This document shows, piece by piece, positions 56,114 to 64,000 of a DNA stretch of 64,000 nt. Made by a program: the position numbers and the translations under genes. Each line of letters begins with the position of its first letter. The first letter of the stretch is position 1. Under the pieces are notes generated by a model. The model was not told the origin of the DNA. It did not search any database and saw only the letters and a list, made by a program, of their open reading frames with translations. The stretch is from Flavobacterium sp. N1736 (GTDB taxonomy: Bacteria; Bacteroidota; Bacteroidia; Flavobacteriales; Flavobacteriaceae), in the NCBI RefSeq assembly GCF_025947065.1, contig NZ_CP109994.1:2170001-2234000 (forward strand), read 5' to 3'.

Positions 56114-56611
56114 ATGAAAAAAATCATTTTATCTGCCATAATGCTATTAGGTTTGGCATTTACAGCTCAATCACAAGAAATTTCGAAACACGCTTTAGGT
56201 TTACGTTTAGGAGATAATAACGGATTTGGAGGCGAAGTATCATATCAATTAGGATTAAGTCAAAAAAACAGACTTGAATTTGATTTAGGATGGAGAAACA
56301 GCAGCGATGTAGATGCTATTAAAGGTGTTGCTCTCTACCAATGGGTTTGGAACATTGATGGTGGTTTTAACTGGTACGCCGGTGTTGGTGGTGGTTTAGC
56401 CGCTTGGGATCACGATTATTACTACAATAACGGAAGATATAATGATAGCGGAACGTATGTTTTTGCAGCTGGAGATATCGGTATAGAATATAGATTTTCT
56501 GAAGCTCCAATCACACTATCATTAGATGCAAGACCTGAAATTGGTTCCGGATATTATGACGATGACAATTTTGGCTTCGACGTAGGTCTTGGAGTTAAAT
56601 TCAGATTCTAA
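56114..56611 (+). CDS. Small outer membrane beta-barrel protein
   Basis: 165 residues with a signal peptide (1-20, ends AQSQ). Alternating aromatic beta strands (LGLRLGDNNGFGGEVSYQLGL, NRLEFDLGWRN, GVALYQWVWNIDG, FNWYAGVGGGLAAW, GIEYRF, LSLDARPEIG, FGFDVGLGVKFRF) ending in Phe suggest an eight-stranded barrel of the OmpW/OmpX size. Long Tyr/Asn/Asp-rich loop (HDYYYNNGRYND). Substrate or role unknown. Confidence 0.85.
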   Translation: MKKIILSAIMLLGLAFTAQSQEISKHALGLRLGDNNGFGGEVSYQLGLSQKNRLEFDLGWRNSSDVDAIKGVALYQWVWNIDGGFNWYAGVGGGLAAWDHDYYYNNGRYNDSGTYVFAAGDIGIEYRFSEAPITLSLDARPEIGSGYYDDDNFGFDVGLGVKFRF

Positions 56612-56640
56612 AATAAAAACTAAAAAATAATTGTAAGAAG

Positions 56641-56672
56641 AAACCTGTCGCGTAATACGACAGGTTTTTTTT
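56641..56672 (+). terminator. Terminator of the barrel protein gene
   Basis: Perfect 10-bp stem (56641-56650 with 56658-56667), 7-nt loop, T run to 56672. Confidence 0.92.
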
Positions 56673-56687
56673 ATGTGTATATTTTTG

Positions 56688-56740
56688 TTTCAGGTTTCAG
56701 GTTTCAGGTTTCAAGTTTCAGGTTTGTTTTGTTTCAGGTT
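56688..56740. repeat. GTTTCAGGTTTCA direct repeats
   Basis: About six 7-nt units (GTTTCAG or GTTTCAA) in a row, then one more after a short break. Same unit as at 7430-7513 and 59278-59340. Confidence 0.85.
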
Positions 56741-56751
56741 TACTACAATCT

Positions 56752-56853
56752 TGTCATTTCGACGTGAGGAGAAATCACACTAGAAACTCCATAATCAAAA
56801 TCGCTAATCTTTGTAGAGTTACGCGTGTGATTTCTCCTCACGTCGAAATGACA
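56752..56853. repeat. Perfect 29-bp inverted repeat
   Basis: Arms 56752-56780 and 56825-56853 are exact reverse complements with a 44-nt loop; they hold TTTCGACGTGAGGAGAAATC. A degenerate single copy is at 15565-15590. Confidence 0.93.
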
Positions 56854-56869
56854 AACTAGACTTTGATAC

Positions 56870-56894
56870 TGTCAGGTTGAGCGAAGTCGAAGCC
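56870..56894. repeat. TGTCAGG-TGAGCG-AGTCGAA dispersed repeat, copy 1
   Basis: 25 nt; the reverse complement of a close copy lies at 58636-58662. It stands next to the 29-bp inverted repeat and touches the 3' end of the PrcB-like gene. Confidence 0.75.
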
Positions 56895-56896
56895 CT

Positions 56897-57319
56897 TTAT
56901 TTAACAATAATCTCTTTTTTAGAATGAACTCTCACAACGGTATAAGGATAGGTAATAACCTGCATTACCATAGCATCTGCAGCCGGAGCTTTTTCTTTTA
57001 CTGTAATAATGATATTTTTATCTGTTTCTTCTACTTTTTCAACACCAATTGAATATCCGCCGGTGTTTTTTTCGCCCATATTCAGGATAACATAATTAGA
57101 ATTTGCTATGTCGGCCTGTTTCATTTTATCAGCAAGAAGCGGATCATTTTCAAGCATTTTAATTTCGTTAGGTTCTGTCAAAATTTCAAAAAACCTAATA
57201 TTTCCACCTCCGTCAGATTGCTCAGTCAAAACTTCATAAAGTGCTTTTGAATCTGATGTTTTTTTTGCTCCGCAAGAAATTAAAACAAAAACTGCTAAAA
57301 CCGAAATAACTTTTTTCAT
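56897..57319 (-). CDS. Lipoprotein with PrcB-like C-terminal domain
   Basis: 140 residues from ATG at 57319 (MKKVISVLAVFVLISC), lipobox LISC; the in-frame start upstream at 57349 would overlap bshA. The C-terminal part (about 75-140) has NMGEKNTGGYSIGVEKVEE, IIITVKEKAP and TYPYTVVRV, the PrcB_C pattern seen in protease complex subunits and in many small exported proteins. Precise function unknown. 16 bp after bshA on the same strand, so probably co-transcribed. Confidence 0.75.
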   Translation of the reverse strand: MKKVISVLAVFVLISCGAKKTSDSKALYEVLTEQSDGGGNIRFFEILTEPNEIKMLENDPLLADKMKQADIANSNYVILNMGEKNTGGYSIGVEKVEETDKNIIITVKEKAPAADAMVMQVITYPYTVVRVHSKKEIIVK

Positions 57320-57335
57320 TCGCTTATATTTTAAA

Positions 57336-58481
57336 TTAATGTTTTTCATATTTATAATCGTCTATCGCTCTTTGATATAACGCTTCATACTTTGGTAATA
57401 TGTTTTTGATATCAAACTTTTTAGCAACTTCTAAAGCATTTGCTTTAAACTGATTTAAAACGTCATCATCTTTTAGAATTTTAATTGCATTTGCAGCCAT
57501 TTCATCAACATTTCCAACATTGCTCAAATATCCTGAATAACCGTCAAAATTTACTTCTGGCAAACCACCGGAATTACTCGAAATAACCGGAACTCCACAT
57601 GCCATTGCTTCTAACGCTGCCAAACCAAAACTTTCAGTTTCTGACGGAAGTAAAAACAAATCGGTTAAAAGTAAAATTTTGTCAATTTCATTACTGTTTC
57701 CAAAGAAAATTACTTTGTCGTGAATTCCTAATTCCATACACAAAGCTTCTGCTTTTTCTTTTTCAGGACCATCACCTACCATCATTAATTTAGCCGGCAT
57801 TTCTTTCTGGATATTATAAAAAATCTTAATAATATCCGGAATACGTTTTACCTTTCTAAAGTTACTAATGTGCGTAATAATACGCTCATTTTCTTTTGCC
57901 ATTACATAACGATGACAAGGTGCAAGCGGATCTTTTTTTACTTTATCCAATTCGATAAAATTCGGAATCACCCTGATTTTATTCTTGATTTTGAATAATT
58001 TCAACGTATCATCTTTCAAACTCTGCGAAACCGAAGTTACATAATCTGATTTATTTATACTAAAGGTCACCGCAGGTTTATAAAACGGATGATTTCCAAC
58101 AAGCGTTATATCAGTTCCGTGAAGCGTTGTAATCATCGGAAGGTTAATACCTTCGTTTTTCAACATTTGCTTCGCCATATAACCCGCATAAGCGTGTGGA
58201 ATAGCATAATGCACGTGCAGCAATTCAATCTTATATAATTTTACCATATCAACCAGTTTGCTTGACAAAGCCAACTCATAAGGCTGGTAATGGAAAAGTG
58301 GATATTCAGGAACGTTTACTTCGTGATAATGAACATTTGGGTTCAAAAGTGCCAACCGAACCGGCTGACTATACGTAATAAAATGGATTTCGTGTCCGCG
58401 TCTGGCTAGTTCAAGGCCTAATTCTGTAGCAACTACGCCACTACCACCAAACGTAGGATAACAAACTATAGCTATTTTCAT
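57336..58481 (-). CDS. bshA: N-acetyl-alpha-D-glucosaminyl L-malate synthase
   Basis: 381 residues, GT4 fold. First step of bacillithiol synthesis: UDP-GlcNAc plus L-malate. Start MKIAIVCYPTFGGSGVVATELGLELARRGHEIHFITYSQP is typical of BshA; then LHVHYAIPHAYAGYMAK, TTLHGTDITLVG, ISNFRKVKRI, and the C-terminal nucleotide-sugar site LLPSETESFGLAALEAMACGVPVISSNSGGLPE. BshB and BshC are not in the window; interestingly BshB is itself a PIG-L enzyme. Confidence 0.95.
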   Translation of the reverse strand: MKIAIVCYPTFGGSGVVATELGLELARRGHEIHFITYSQPVRLALLNPNVHYHEVNVPEYPLFHYQPYELALSSKLVDMVKLYKIELLHVHYAIPHAYAGYMAKQMLKNEGINLPMITTLHGTDITLVGNHPFYKPAVTFSINKSDYVTSVSQSLKDDTLKLFKIKNKIRVIPNFIELDKVKKDPLAPCHRYVMAKENERIITHISNFRKVKRIPDIIKIFYNIQKEMPAKLMMVGDGPEKEKAEALCMELGIHDKVIFFGNSNEIDKILLLTDLFLLPSETESFGLAALEAMACGVPVISSNSGGLPEVNFDGYSGYLSNVGNVDEMAANAIKILKDDDVLNQFKANALEVAKKFDIKNILPKYEALYQRAIDDYKYEKH

Positions 58482-58635
58482 GTATTAAATTTAATAACTA
58501 CGAAAGTACTCAAAATTCACGTTTAATTGAAGTTTTCAATTGTTAGATTTTTGTGAAGATTGGATTTATCAGATTATTAGATTGTTAGATATTTATTCTT
58601 ATTTAAGGACAAACTGTTGTGGGAAAATTGTTGCG

Positions 58636-58662
58636 GGGATTCGACTCCGCTCAGCCTGACAA
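58636..58662. repeat. TGTCAGG-TGAGCG-AGTCGAA dispersed repeat, copy 2
   Basis: In the 269-bp gap upstream of bshA. It is the reverse complement of the copy at 56870-56894 with about three changes. The rest of the gap is AT-rich with TTAGATT units. Confidence 0.75.
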
Positions 58663-58696
58663 GACAGATCGTTTACTATTTGTGAAAGGACAAACC

Positions 58697-58732
58697 ACAA
58701 AAAAAGGCACAAAATCTAAATTTTATGCCTTT
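58697..58732 (-). terminator. Terminator of the gene at 58751
   Basis: 13-bp stem with one wobble pair (58703-58715 with 58720-58732), 4-nt loop, T run on the minus strand. Confidence 0.88.
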
Positions 58733-58750
58733 CAATTATTATAAATATTT

Positions 58751-59233
58751 TTAGAAAAATCGACTGTGCCAGCTGTCAGCAGCAGGAACTTCCCAAGATT
58801 CGTTGTATTCTTCAATATTGTTTACAAGGTTATTAAAAACAATCGTATTTTCAGATACTGATTTATCTTTAACCATTTTCTTGAAATCAATTAATGGTTT
58901 ATGTGCGATATGTTCGCCTAGTTTAAAAGTAACGTTCATTTTATCCAGCAAATCAACGTTGTATTTTTTCTCTAAACTCTGAATAAACTCGACCGAACTA
59001 TCGATAGAACATCCTGTAGCAGCCTGTACATCCTGATTTACAGCCAAAATAATGAATCGGTTGTATTTTAATTCGTACGAAGCTTCAAGACTTGTTCCGT
59101 GTGCTGCCCAATCTTCAACAAAAGCTTTCAGATCAGTTTCTATTTCAGAAAATTCTTCCTCAGAAAACTTTCTGTTTGATTGATAAATCCAGATTCTGGA
59201 TTCACCAGGTAAATTTTCAAAAGGTGTATACAT
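58751..59233 (-). CDS. Conserved cytoplasmic protein of unknown function
   Basis: 160 residues, no signal peptide. ESRIWIYQSNRKFSEEEFSEIETDLKAFVEDWAAHGTSLEASYELKYNRFIILAVNQ and GCSIDSSVEFIQSLEKKYNVDLLDKM are highly conserved in Bacteroidetes. The single strand-helix arrangement with a conserved Cys-Ser-Ile-Asp motif suggests an enzyme-like or binding pocket. It is often labelled ABC transporter ATPase, but there is no Walker A or B motif. Function unknown. Confidence 0.8.
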   Translation of the reverse strand: MYTPFENLPGESRIWIYQSNRKFSEEEFSEIETDLKAFVEDWAAHGTSLEASYELKYNRFIILAVNQDVQAATGCSIDSSVEFIQSLEKKYNVDLLDKMNVTFKLGEHIAHKPLIDFKKMVKDKSVSENTIVFNNLVNNIEEYNESWEVPAADSWHSRFF

Positions 59234-59235
59234 TT

Positions 59236-59425
59236 TTAATTTTAGATTTTAGATTAATGGATTTTAGATTTCATGAAAGTTTCAGGTTTCAAGTTTCAAG
59301 TTTCAGGTTTCAAGTTTCAGGTTTCAAGTTTCAGGTTTCAGCCTTTGTCCCTTTGAACCTTTGCAACTTTGAACCTTTGTCTCTCTGAACCTTTGTCCCT
59401 TTGAACCTTTGTAACTTTGAACCTA
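59236..59425. repeat. Composite short-period repeat spacer
   Basis: Three runs side by side: TTTTAGAT units (59238-59270), GTTTCAG/GTTTCAA units (59278-59340) and CCTTTGAA/CCTTTGTC units (59342-59420), each about 7-8 nt long. Confidence 0.85.
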
Positions 59426-59428
59426 AGC

Positions 59429-60220
59429 CTACAAGTCTTGTGCATTCGCAATTAACTCCGCGATGTCCATTACTTTCACCTGACCTTCTTTTTCCTGATG
59501 TTTAATACCATCCGTTAACATCGTATTACAAAATGGGCAACCGGCTGCAATAATATCCGGTTTCACTTCTAATGCGTCTTCGGTACGCAATACGTTTACT
59601 TCCTTGTTTCCTGGTTCGGCATCTTTAAACATTTGTGCTCCACCGGCTCCACAACATAATCCGTTTGCTTTTGAGCGTTTCATTTCGACTAATTCAACAT
59701 CAAGTTTCTGAATTAAATCTCTTGGTGCTTCATATACTTTATTGGCTCTTCCTAAATAACAAGGATCATGAAAAGTTATTTTTTTTCCTTTAAACTGTCC
59801 ACCTTCAACTGTCAGTCTTCCATCATCAATTAACGACTTTAAAAACTCTGTATGGTGAATTACATCGTATTGACCTCCCAGTTCAGGATATTCATTTTTT
59901 AAAGTATTAAAACAATGCGGACAAGCTGTAACAATTTTTTTTGCTTCGTACGCATTCAAAACCTCGATATTCATCATGGCCTGCATTTGAAACAAAAATT
60001 CATTTCCTGCTCTTTTTGCCGGATCTCCGGTACAGCTTTCTTCCGTACCAAGTACTGCAAAAGATACGTTTGTACGGTTTAAAATACGTACAAATGCTTT
60101 TGTAATTTTTTTTGCTCTATCATCAAAACTTCCTGCACAACCTACCCAAAACAAAACTTCCGGTTGTTTTCCTTCGGCCAGCATTTCTGCCATTGTTGGC
60201 ACTACTAAACTTTCTGACAT
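59429..60220 (-). CDS. CCG-domain (HdrB/LutA-like) Fe-S protein
   Basis: 263 residues with two cysteine-rich CCG domains: LFWVGCAGSFDDRA...CPHCFNTLKNEYP and HDPCYLGR...GLCCGAGGAQMF...GCPFCNTML. This motif binds unusual 4Fe-4S clusters in heterodisulfide reductase B, glycolate oxidase GlcF and LutA. No membrane segment. It follows the membrane Fe-S protein by about 130 bp on the same strand, and the two probably form one electron-transfer unit, but the donor and acceptor are unknown. Confidence 0.9.
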   Translation of the reverse strand: MSESLVVPTMAEMLAEGKQPEVLFWVGCAGSFDDRAKKITKAFVRILNRTNVSFAVLGTEESCTGDPAKRAGNEFLFQMQAMMNIEVLNAYEAKKIVTACPHCFNTLKNEYPELGGQYDVIHHTEFLKSLIDDGRLTVEGGQFKGKKITFHDPCYLGRANKVYEAPRDLIQKLDVELVEMKRSKANGLCCGAGGAQMFKDAEPGNKEVNVLRTEDALEVKPDIIAAGCPFCNTMLTDGIKHQEKEGQVKVMDIAELIANAQDL

Positions 60221-60232
60221 CTTCTTTTTTTT

Positions 60233-60345
60233 GTTTAATCGGTTAATCGCTTATTTGGTTAATCGTACTCTTTACTATAACCCTAACAAAAACCTTAAAT
60301 ATTTTATTCAATCGATTAAACGGATAAACAAATAACCGTTTAAAC
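60233..60345. repeat. GTTTAATCG-family inverted repeat
   Basis: Arms 60233-60265 and 60313-60345 pair at 26 of 33 positions; both consist of GGTTAATCG/GTTTAATCG units like those at 9181-9290. Confidence 0.8.
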
Positions 60346-60349
60346 TATC

Positions 60350-61681
60350 TTAATTTTCGTTTTTCCAATTCAATCGGTCCTGTTGATTGTATTGCCAAGG
60401 CGCTCCATTGTTTTCAATGTTTGTCATCATGGCGTTTAGTGACATTGGAGCCGCACTTTGTTCCATCACTAGATAACGACGCATATCCATAATAATAGAT
60501 AGCGGACTAATATTTACGGGACATTCTTCTACGCAGGCATTACAGGATGTACATGCCCATAATTCTTCGGGAGTGATATAATCGTTTAATAATGTTTTAT
60601 TATCCGGAACAAAAACGCCTTTATTAGCATCAATATTTTTACCTACTTCCTGTAAACGGTCTCTTGTGTCCATCATAATTTTACGAGGAGACAGTTTTTT
60701 ACCGGTTTGATTTGCCGGACAAGATGATGTACAACGTCCACATTCTGTACAGGTATAGGCGTTTAATAACTGAACCCAGTTTAAATCCTGAACGTCGCTT
60801 GCTCCAAATTTACTCGGCGCTGCATTTTCATCAACGGGAGCTGCGGCAAACGGATCAGCATTAGGATCCATCATTAATTTTACTTCTTTTGTAACGGATT
60901 CTAAATTATCAAATTTCCCTTTCGGATTTAAATCTGCAAAATAGGTATTTGGAAACGCTAAAAGTATATGTAAATGTTTTGAAAAGTATAAATAGTTCAT
61001 GAAAACCAAAATCCCTGCAATATGCAGCCACCAGAATAATTCAAACAATAAAACAACTAATTCGTTTGACATTCCGTTAAAAATTGGCGCTATAAACTGA
61101 CTTACAGGAAAGCTTCCTGCTTTATGAAAAACTTCTCCGGGAACATTTTGTAAATGATAGTCAGAAGCATTCATCAATAAAAACAATGTCATTAAGACCA
61201 TCTCAAAATACAAGATGTAATTGGCATCACTTTTAGGAAATCCTTTTAAATCCGGATTTATGAATCGTTTCAGTCTTATGATATTTCTTCTAATCCAGAA
61301 TACTGAAACTGCTGCAAAAACTAAAATTGCAAGTATCTCAAAAGACGCAATCAAAACATCATAAACCACTCCTAAATAAGGAGCAAATATTCTGTGTGTA
61401 CCCAACAAACCATCAATGATGATTTCGAGTAATTCGATGTTAATAATTATAAAACCTAAATAAACAACAATATGCAATATCCCTGCTACAGGACGTTTTA
61501 CCATTTTAGATTGTCCAAGCGCAATCAAAGCCATGTTTCCCCAACGTGCCTTCGGATTGTCTTTTCGATCTACATCAACTCCTAAATTAATGTTTCGGAT
61601 AATTTTTTTTACGCTCGATGCAAAAAAACCAAAACCAGCTATCAGAAGTATAGCAAATAAAATATTGTCTAAATAACTCAT
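60350..61681 (-). CDS. Membrane Fe-S oxidoreductase (HdrC/HdrE-like)
   Basis: 443 residues. Five to six membrane segments in the first 250 residues (for example 5-25, 65-85, 105-130, 155-175, 215-240), with histidines that could carry haem. Two 4Fe-4S motifs follow: CTECGRCTSSCP near 310 and CTSCNACVEECP near 376. This resembles HdrE/DsrM-like cytochrome b fused to an HdrC-like ferredoxin. With the CCG protein next to it, it probably passes electrons between the quinone pool and an unknown partner. Confidence 0.88.
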   Translation of the reverse strand: MSYLDNILFAILLIAGFGFFASSVKKIIRNINLGVDVDRKDNPKARWGNMALIALGQSKMVKRPVAGILHIVVYLGFIIINIELLEIIIDGLLGTHRIFAPYLGVVYDVLIASFEILAILVFAAVSVFWIRRNIIRLKRFINPDLKGFPKSDANYILYFEMVLMTLFLLMNASDYHLQNVPGEVFHKAGSFPVSQFIAPIFNGMSNELVVLLFELFWWLHIAGILVFMNYLYFSKHLHILLAFPNTYFADLNPKGKFDNLESVTKEVKLMMDPNADPFAAAPVDENAAPSKFGASDVQDLNWVQLLNAYTCTECGRCTSSCPANQTGKKLSPRKIMMDTRDRLQEVGKNIDANKGVFVPDNKTLLNDYITPEELWACTSCNACVEECPVNISPLSIIMDMRRYLVMEQSAAPMSLNAMMTNIENNGAPWQYNQQDRLNWKNEN

Positions 61682-61701
61682 TTTATAATTTTATTTATCC
61701 T

Positions 61702-61746
61702 GTATTATTTTTGTCAGTATTATTTTGTCAGTATTATTTTTTGTCT
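61702..61746. repeat. Tandem repeat at the 3' end of the MlaD-like gene
   Basis: Three copies of GTATTATTTT-TGTCA, 14-16 nt each. The third contains the stop codon. Confidence 0.75.
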
Positions 61747-62699
61747 GTTGTTTTTGCATCTTCCGCAGGTGCAACATATGGTTTGTTTTTCTTCCCAAAA
61801 AGAGAAACGTTTACATAACGTGTTGGGTAAAGACGAACATCCTGCAATAATAATTCTAACTCTTTTGAAGTTTTAGACAGATTATTATACAACGCATCAT
61901 CGTTTAATAATTTTCCGGCAGTTCCTTTTCCAGAGTTTAGGTTACTCATTATTCCATCAACTTTAGCCAAAGTCTGGTTTAGGTTTCTCACTGTTTTACC
62001 TAAATCTGCCTTGTTTAAAGAATCTGATATTTTATTGAAGTTGCTTGACATTTTATTAAAATTAGTCACAACTCCGTTAATTTGACCTTTGTTTGTATCT
62101 AAAATAGAATTAAGACTTCCTGAAGCTCTATGAAATTGTTCCATTGTCTGGCTTAGTTCTGATAATGATTTTTTCAAATCTTCCTGTCCTTTTTTATCTA
62201 AAACATTGTTTAATCCTGAAACCAGCGTATTTATATTAGCAAGCATTAGGTCTAATTTTTGCTGAATTGGCTCGATTTTTCCGCCTAAAGACTCGGTTAA
62301 TCCTAATTCTACAGCAGATTCTAAAGTTTGTCCATCAACTGCCAGATCTTTATCTGCAAGGTTTGGGATAATTTTGATTTGCTTTCCTCCTATTAAACTT
62401 GGAGAATATAATGCTGCTTTACTGGTTTTAGAGATAGGGAAATCAGTTTTTAACTGAAGTTCTACTAATAATTTACCTGTATTTTCATTGATTGAAATTT
62501 TACTTACTTTTCCAATTGCAAGCCCGTTTAAAGTTACGGAAGCTGATTGTGGCAAATCTTCCACATTATCATATTCAACGTATAATGTCTGGTAATTTGT
62601 AAAAAGGTCTTTGCCTTTTAAAAAACTATAGCCCCAAATAAATAATAAAATTGATGCGATAACTAATATTGCCGTTTTAATTTCTCTTGTTATTTTCAA
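61734..62699 (-). CDS. MlaD-like (MCE domain) protein
   Basis: 321 residues. One N-terminal membrane segment (about 8-25, AILVIASILLFIWGYSFL), MCE domain (about 37-115: TLYVEYDNVEDLPQSASVTLNGLAIGKVSKI), then long amphipathic helices with Leu/Asn/Ser patterns and a disordered tail. MCE proteins form rings that carry lipids between the inner and outer membranes. The gene starts 51 bp after the amidase stop; mlaE and mlaF are not in the window. Confidence 0.88.
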   Translation of the reverse strand: MKITREIKTAILVIASILLFIWGYSFLKGKDLFTNYQTLYVEYDNVEDLPQSASVTLNGLAIGKVSKISINENTGKLLVELQLKTDFPISKTSKAALYSPSLIGGKQIKIIPNLADKDLAVDGQTLESAVELGLTESLGGKIEPIQQKLDLMLANINTLVSGLNNVLDKKGQEDLKKSLSELSQTMEQFHRASGSLNSILDTNKGQINGVVTNFNKMSSNFNKISDSLNKADLGKTVRNLNQTLAKVDGIMSNLNSGKGTAGKLLNDDALYNNLSKTSKELELLLQDVRLYPTRYVNVSLFGKKNKPYVAPAEDAKTTDKK

Positions 62700-62750
62700 A
62701 ATTCTTAGTGTTTAATACAAAATTAATATAAATATTCGAACTTGTGGCTA

Positions 62751-63872
62751 TTATTTAATTGCGTCCTGAATATTGATTTTTTCTCCATCTTTATATGCAA
62801 TTAAAAAAGACGCTCCATACCCTTTATCTTTAGCTTCTTGCAAGTATTTCTTAGCTGTTTCGTAATCTGAGGTTTCCTGATAAAAATATTTATATATATT
62901 GTTTTCAAATAACATGGTTACATTTTTAAGACCTTTAAAGTTTTTAGGTTCTAATGGCGTTTTTTTGATACTGGCAATAAGCTGTACTTTGAAAAAAGTA
63001 CCTTTTGGAGCATTTTTTATTACTGTAGGCGTTTCGGTAACTTTAGGTTTTGAACTCGAAGTGTCTTTTGCCGGTCTTGTATCTGCTTCCGGAATTCCAG
63101 AACCAAAATATTCTCTTTTATAACTTATAATTGCTTCGGCAATAGCCTTGGCAATATCATCTTGTCCTTCTTCCGAATTTAAAATAGTACCTTCTGCAGG
63201 ATTAGAAACAAATCCTGTTTCTACCAAAACTCTTGGCATATATGCTTTATGAAGTACCATAAATGGCGCTTGCTTTACGCCGCCCTGACGAAGTTTTTTT
63301 CCTAGTTTTTCAAAATTAGATTCAATTTTATCAGCAAGTGAGATACTGTTATCCTGATATTCTTCCTGCATTAATGTTAATCCAATCATTGATTCCGGAG
63401 AATTTGGATCGAATCCTTCGTATTTACGTTTATAATCTTTTTCTAATGTAATTACCGAGTTCTCTTTTTTCGCAGCTTCAAGATTCGAGGCTGTTTTACT
63501 TATACCCATTACATAAGTTTCGGTCCCGTCTGCAGCCGTATTTTTGTTTGCATTACAGTGAATCGACACAAAAATATTCGAATTTGCCCTGTTTGCAATA
63601 TTGGCTCTTTCAACAAGATCAATAAAAACATCTGTTTTACGAGTATATATTACATTAATATTGGGAGTTGCTTCCAGTAATTTTCCAACTTTTAACACAA
63701 TAGCCAATGCAATATTTTTTTCTATCCGACCGCTATAAACAGCACCAAAGTCATGATCACCGTGTCCGGCATCAAGAGTTACTTTAAATACATTTGATTG
63801 ACTGTAAGCACAAAAAGTCGTTATCGTTAGAAAAAAACTAAAGATTAATCTAGTTTTGTTAAATATGTTCAT
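62751..63872 (-). CDS. N-acetylmuramoyl-L-alanine amidase (Amidase_3) with C-terminal SPOR-like region
   Basis: 373 residues from ATG at 63872 (MNIFNKTRLIFSFFLTITTFCAYSQ), a clear signal peptide; the open frame to 63938 gives none. Amidase_3 domain (about 28-250) with zinc ligands: DAGHGDHDFGAV, the middle Glu region (RIEKNIAL), VSIHCNAN, and the catalytic VLVETGFVSN. A linker rich in Lys/Thr follows; the last 80 residues (FKVQLIASIKK...TAKKYLQEAKDKG) look like a SPOR domain for septal peptidoglycan. It cuts peptide stems from glycan strands. Confidence 0.92.
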   Translation of the reverse strand: MNIFNKTRLIFSFFLTITTFCAYSQSNVFKVTLDAGHGDHDFGAVYSGRIEKNIALAIVLKVGKLLEATPNINVIYTRKTDVFIDLVERANIANRANSNIFVSIHCNANKNTAADGTETYVMGISKTASNLEAAKKENSVITLEKDYKRKYEGFDPNSPESMIGLTLMQEEYQDNSISLADKIESNFEKLGKKLRQGGVKQAPFMVLHKAYMPRVLVETGFVSNPAEGTILNSEEGQDDIAKAIAEAIISYKREYFGSGIPEADTRPAKDTSSSKPKVTETPTVIKNAPKGTFFKVQLIASIKKTPLEPKNFKGLKNVTMLFENNIYKYFYQETSDYETAKKYLQEAKDKGYGASFLIAYKDGEKINIQDAIK

Positions 63873-63959
63873 AAATTTAAAAGTTAATTTTAATAAAATG
63901 CAACTGCTATAATTTTTACAATTGATTATTTTTGCCAAAAAATTATATGTAAGTTTGAC

Positions 63960-64000
63960 ATGTCAAAAAACAAGCCATACTTTTACAAAAATAGCATTTA
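63960..64000 (+). CDS. Possible start of a divergent gene, cut by the window end
   Basis: An ATG at 63960 begins MSKNKPYFYKNSI and is open to the window end. The positive start would fit an exported protein. A TAAGTTTG box sits only 2 bp before the ATG, which argues that the real start may be further right. Too short to judge. Confidence 0.3.
   Translation, partial: MSKNKPYFYKNSI

Noticed and set aside
56752..56853. 29-bp inverted repeat as insertion sequence ends
   Set aside because: Only 44 nt lie between the arms; there is no transposase, so at most a miniature element.
58751..59233. The common label ABC transporter ATPase for this protein
   Set aside because: No Walker A, signature or Walker B motif is present in the 160 residues.
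59278..59420. Regular repeats that look like a small CRISPR array
   Set aside because: The units are 7-8 nt without unique spacers, and there is no cas gene; it is simple-sequence-like repetition.

Overview
The window looks like a chromosome segment of a gliding, chitin-degrading Flavobacterium close to F. johnsoniae. Evidence: AT-rich DNA, two SusC/SusD pairs, type IX secretion (T9SS) C-terminal sorting domains, a PorP/SprF protein, the bacillithiol gene bshA, and Bacteroidetes-type promoters (TTTG, about 20 nt, TAnnTTTG). No phage, plasmid, transposase, tRNA, rRNA operon or CRISPR array is visible.

Layout. 1-4.5 kb: the 3' end of a giant adhesin-like protein with a gliding/T9SS type B C-terminus, then a PorP/SprF-like barrel and a PorE-like OmpA protein. 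4.5-9.9 kb: minus-strand housekeeping genes (CAP lipoprotein, pdxH, rnz, a STAS-like gene, pyrB, an unknown acidic protein, pyrR) whose spacers are filled by inverted short-period repeats. 10-15.5 kb: PIG-L lipoprotein, a 56-aa lipoprotein, an ABC-F ATPase, a lone RhuM-family gene and a thioredoxin-like protein. 15.6-40 kb: a complete chitin utilisation locus. 40-64 kb: mixed core genes: transaldolase-like enzyme, sensor kinases, SDR, SRP RNA, glutaminyl cyclase, hutI and a hutG-like gene, DEAD helicase, dicarboxylate symporter, aroC, an LpxH-like phosphoesterase, bshA, an Fe-S protein pair, an MlaD-like protein and an amidase.

The chitin locus matches in content and order the F. johnsoniae locus described in the literature: chiA (two GH18 domains, T9SS-secreted), GH20 hexosaminidase, a NagB-deacetylase fusion, SusD/SusC pair 1, lipoprotein GH18 (chiB), SusD/SusC pair 2, a LytS/LytTR two-component pair and an MFS sugar permease. 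Together they would cut chitin outside the cell, import oligomers, trim them to GlcNAc in the periplasm, carry GlcNAc through the inner membrane and turn it into fructose-6-phosphate.

The most interesting unexplained signals are (i) a 44-46 nt element nearly identical upstream of both susC genes at the same distance from the start codon, with a partial copy before the permease, a good candidate target of the adjacent LytTR regulator; and (ii) several families of dispersed intergenic inverted repeats, including perfect 25-bp and 29-bp ones. I found no convincing entirely new multi-gene system.
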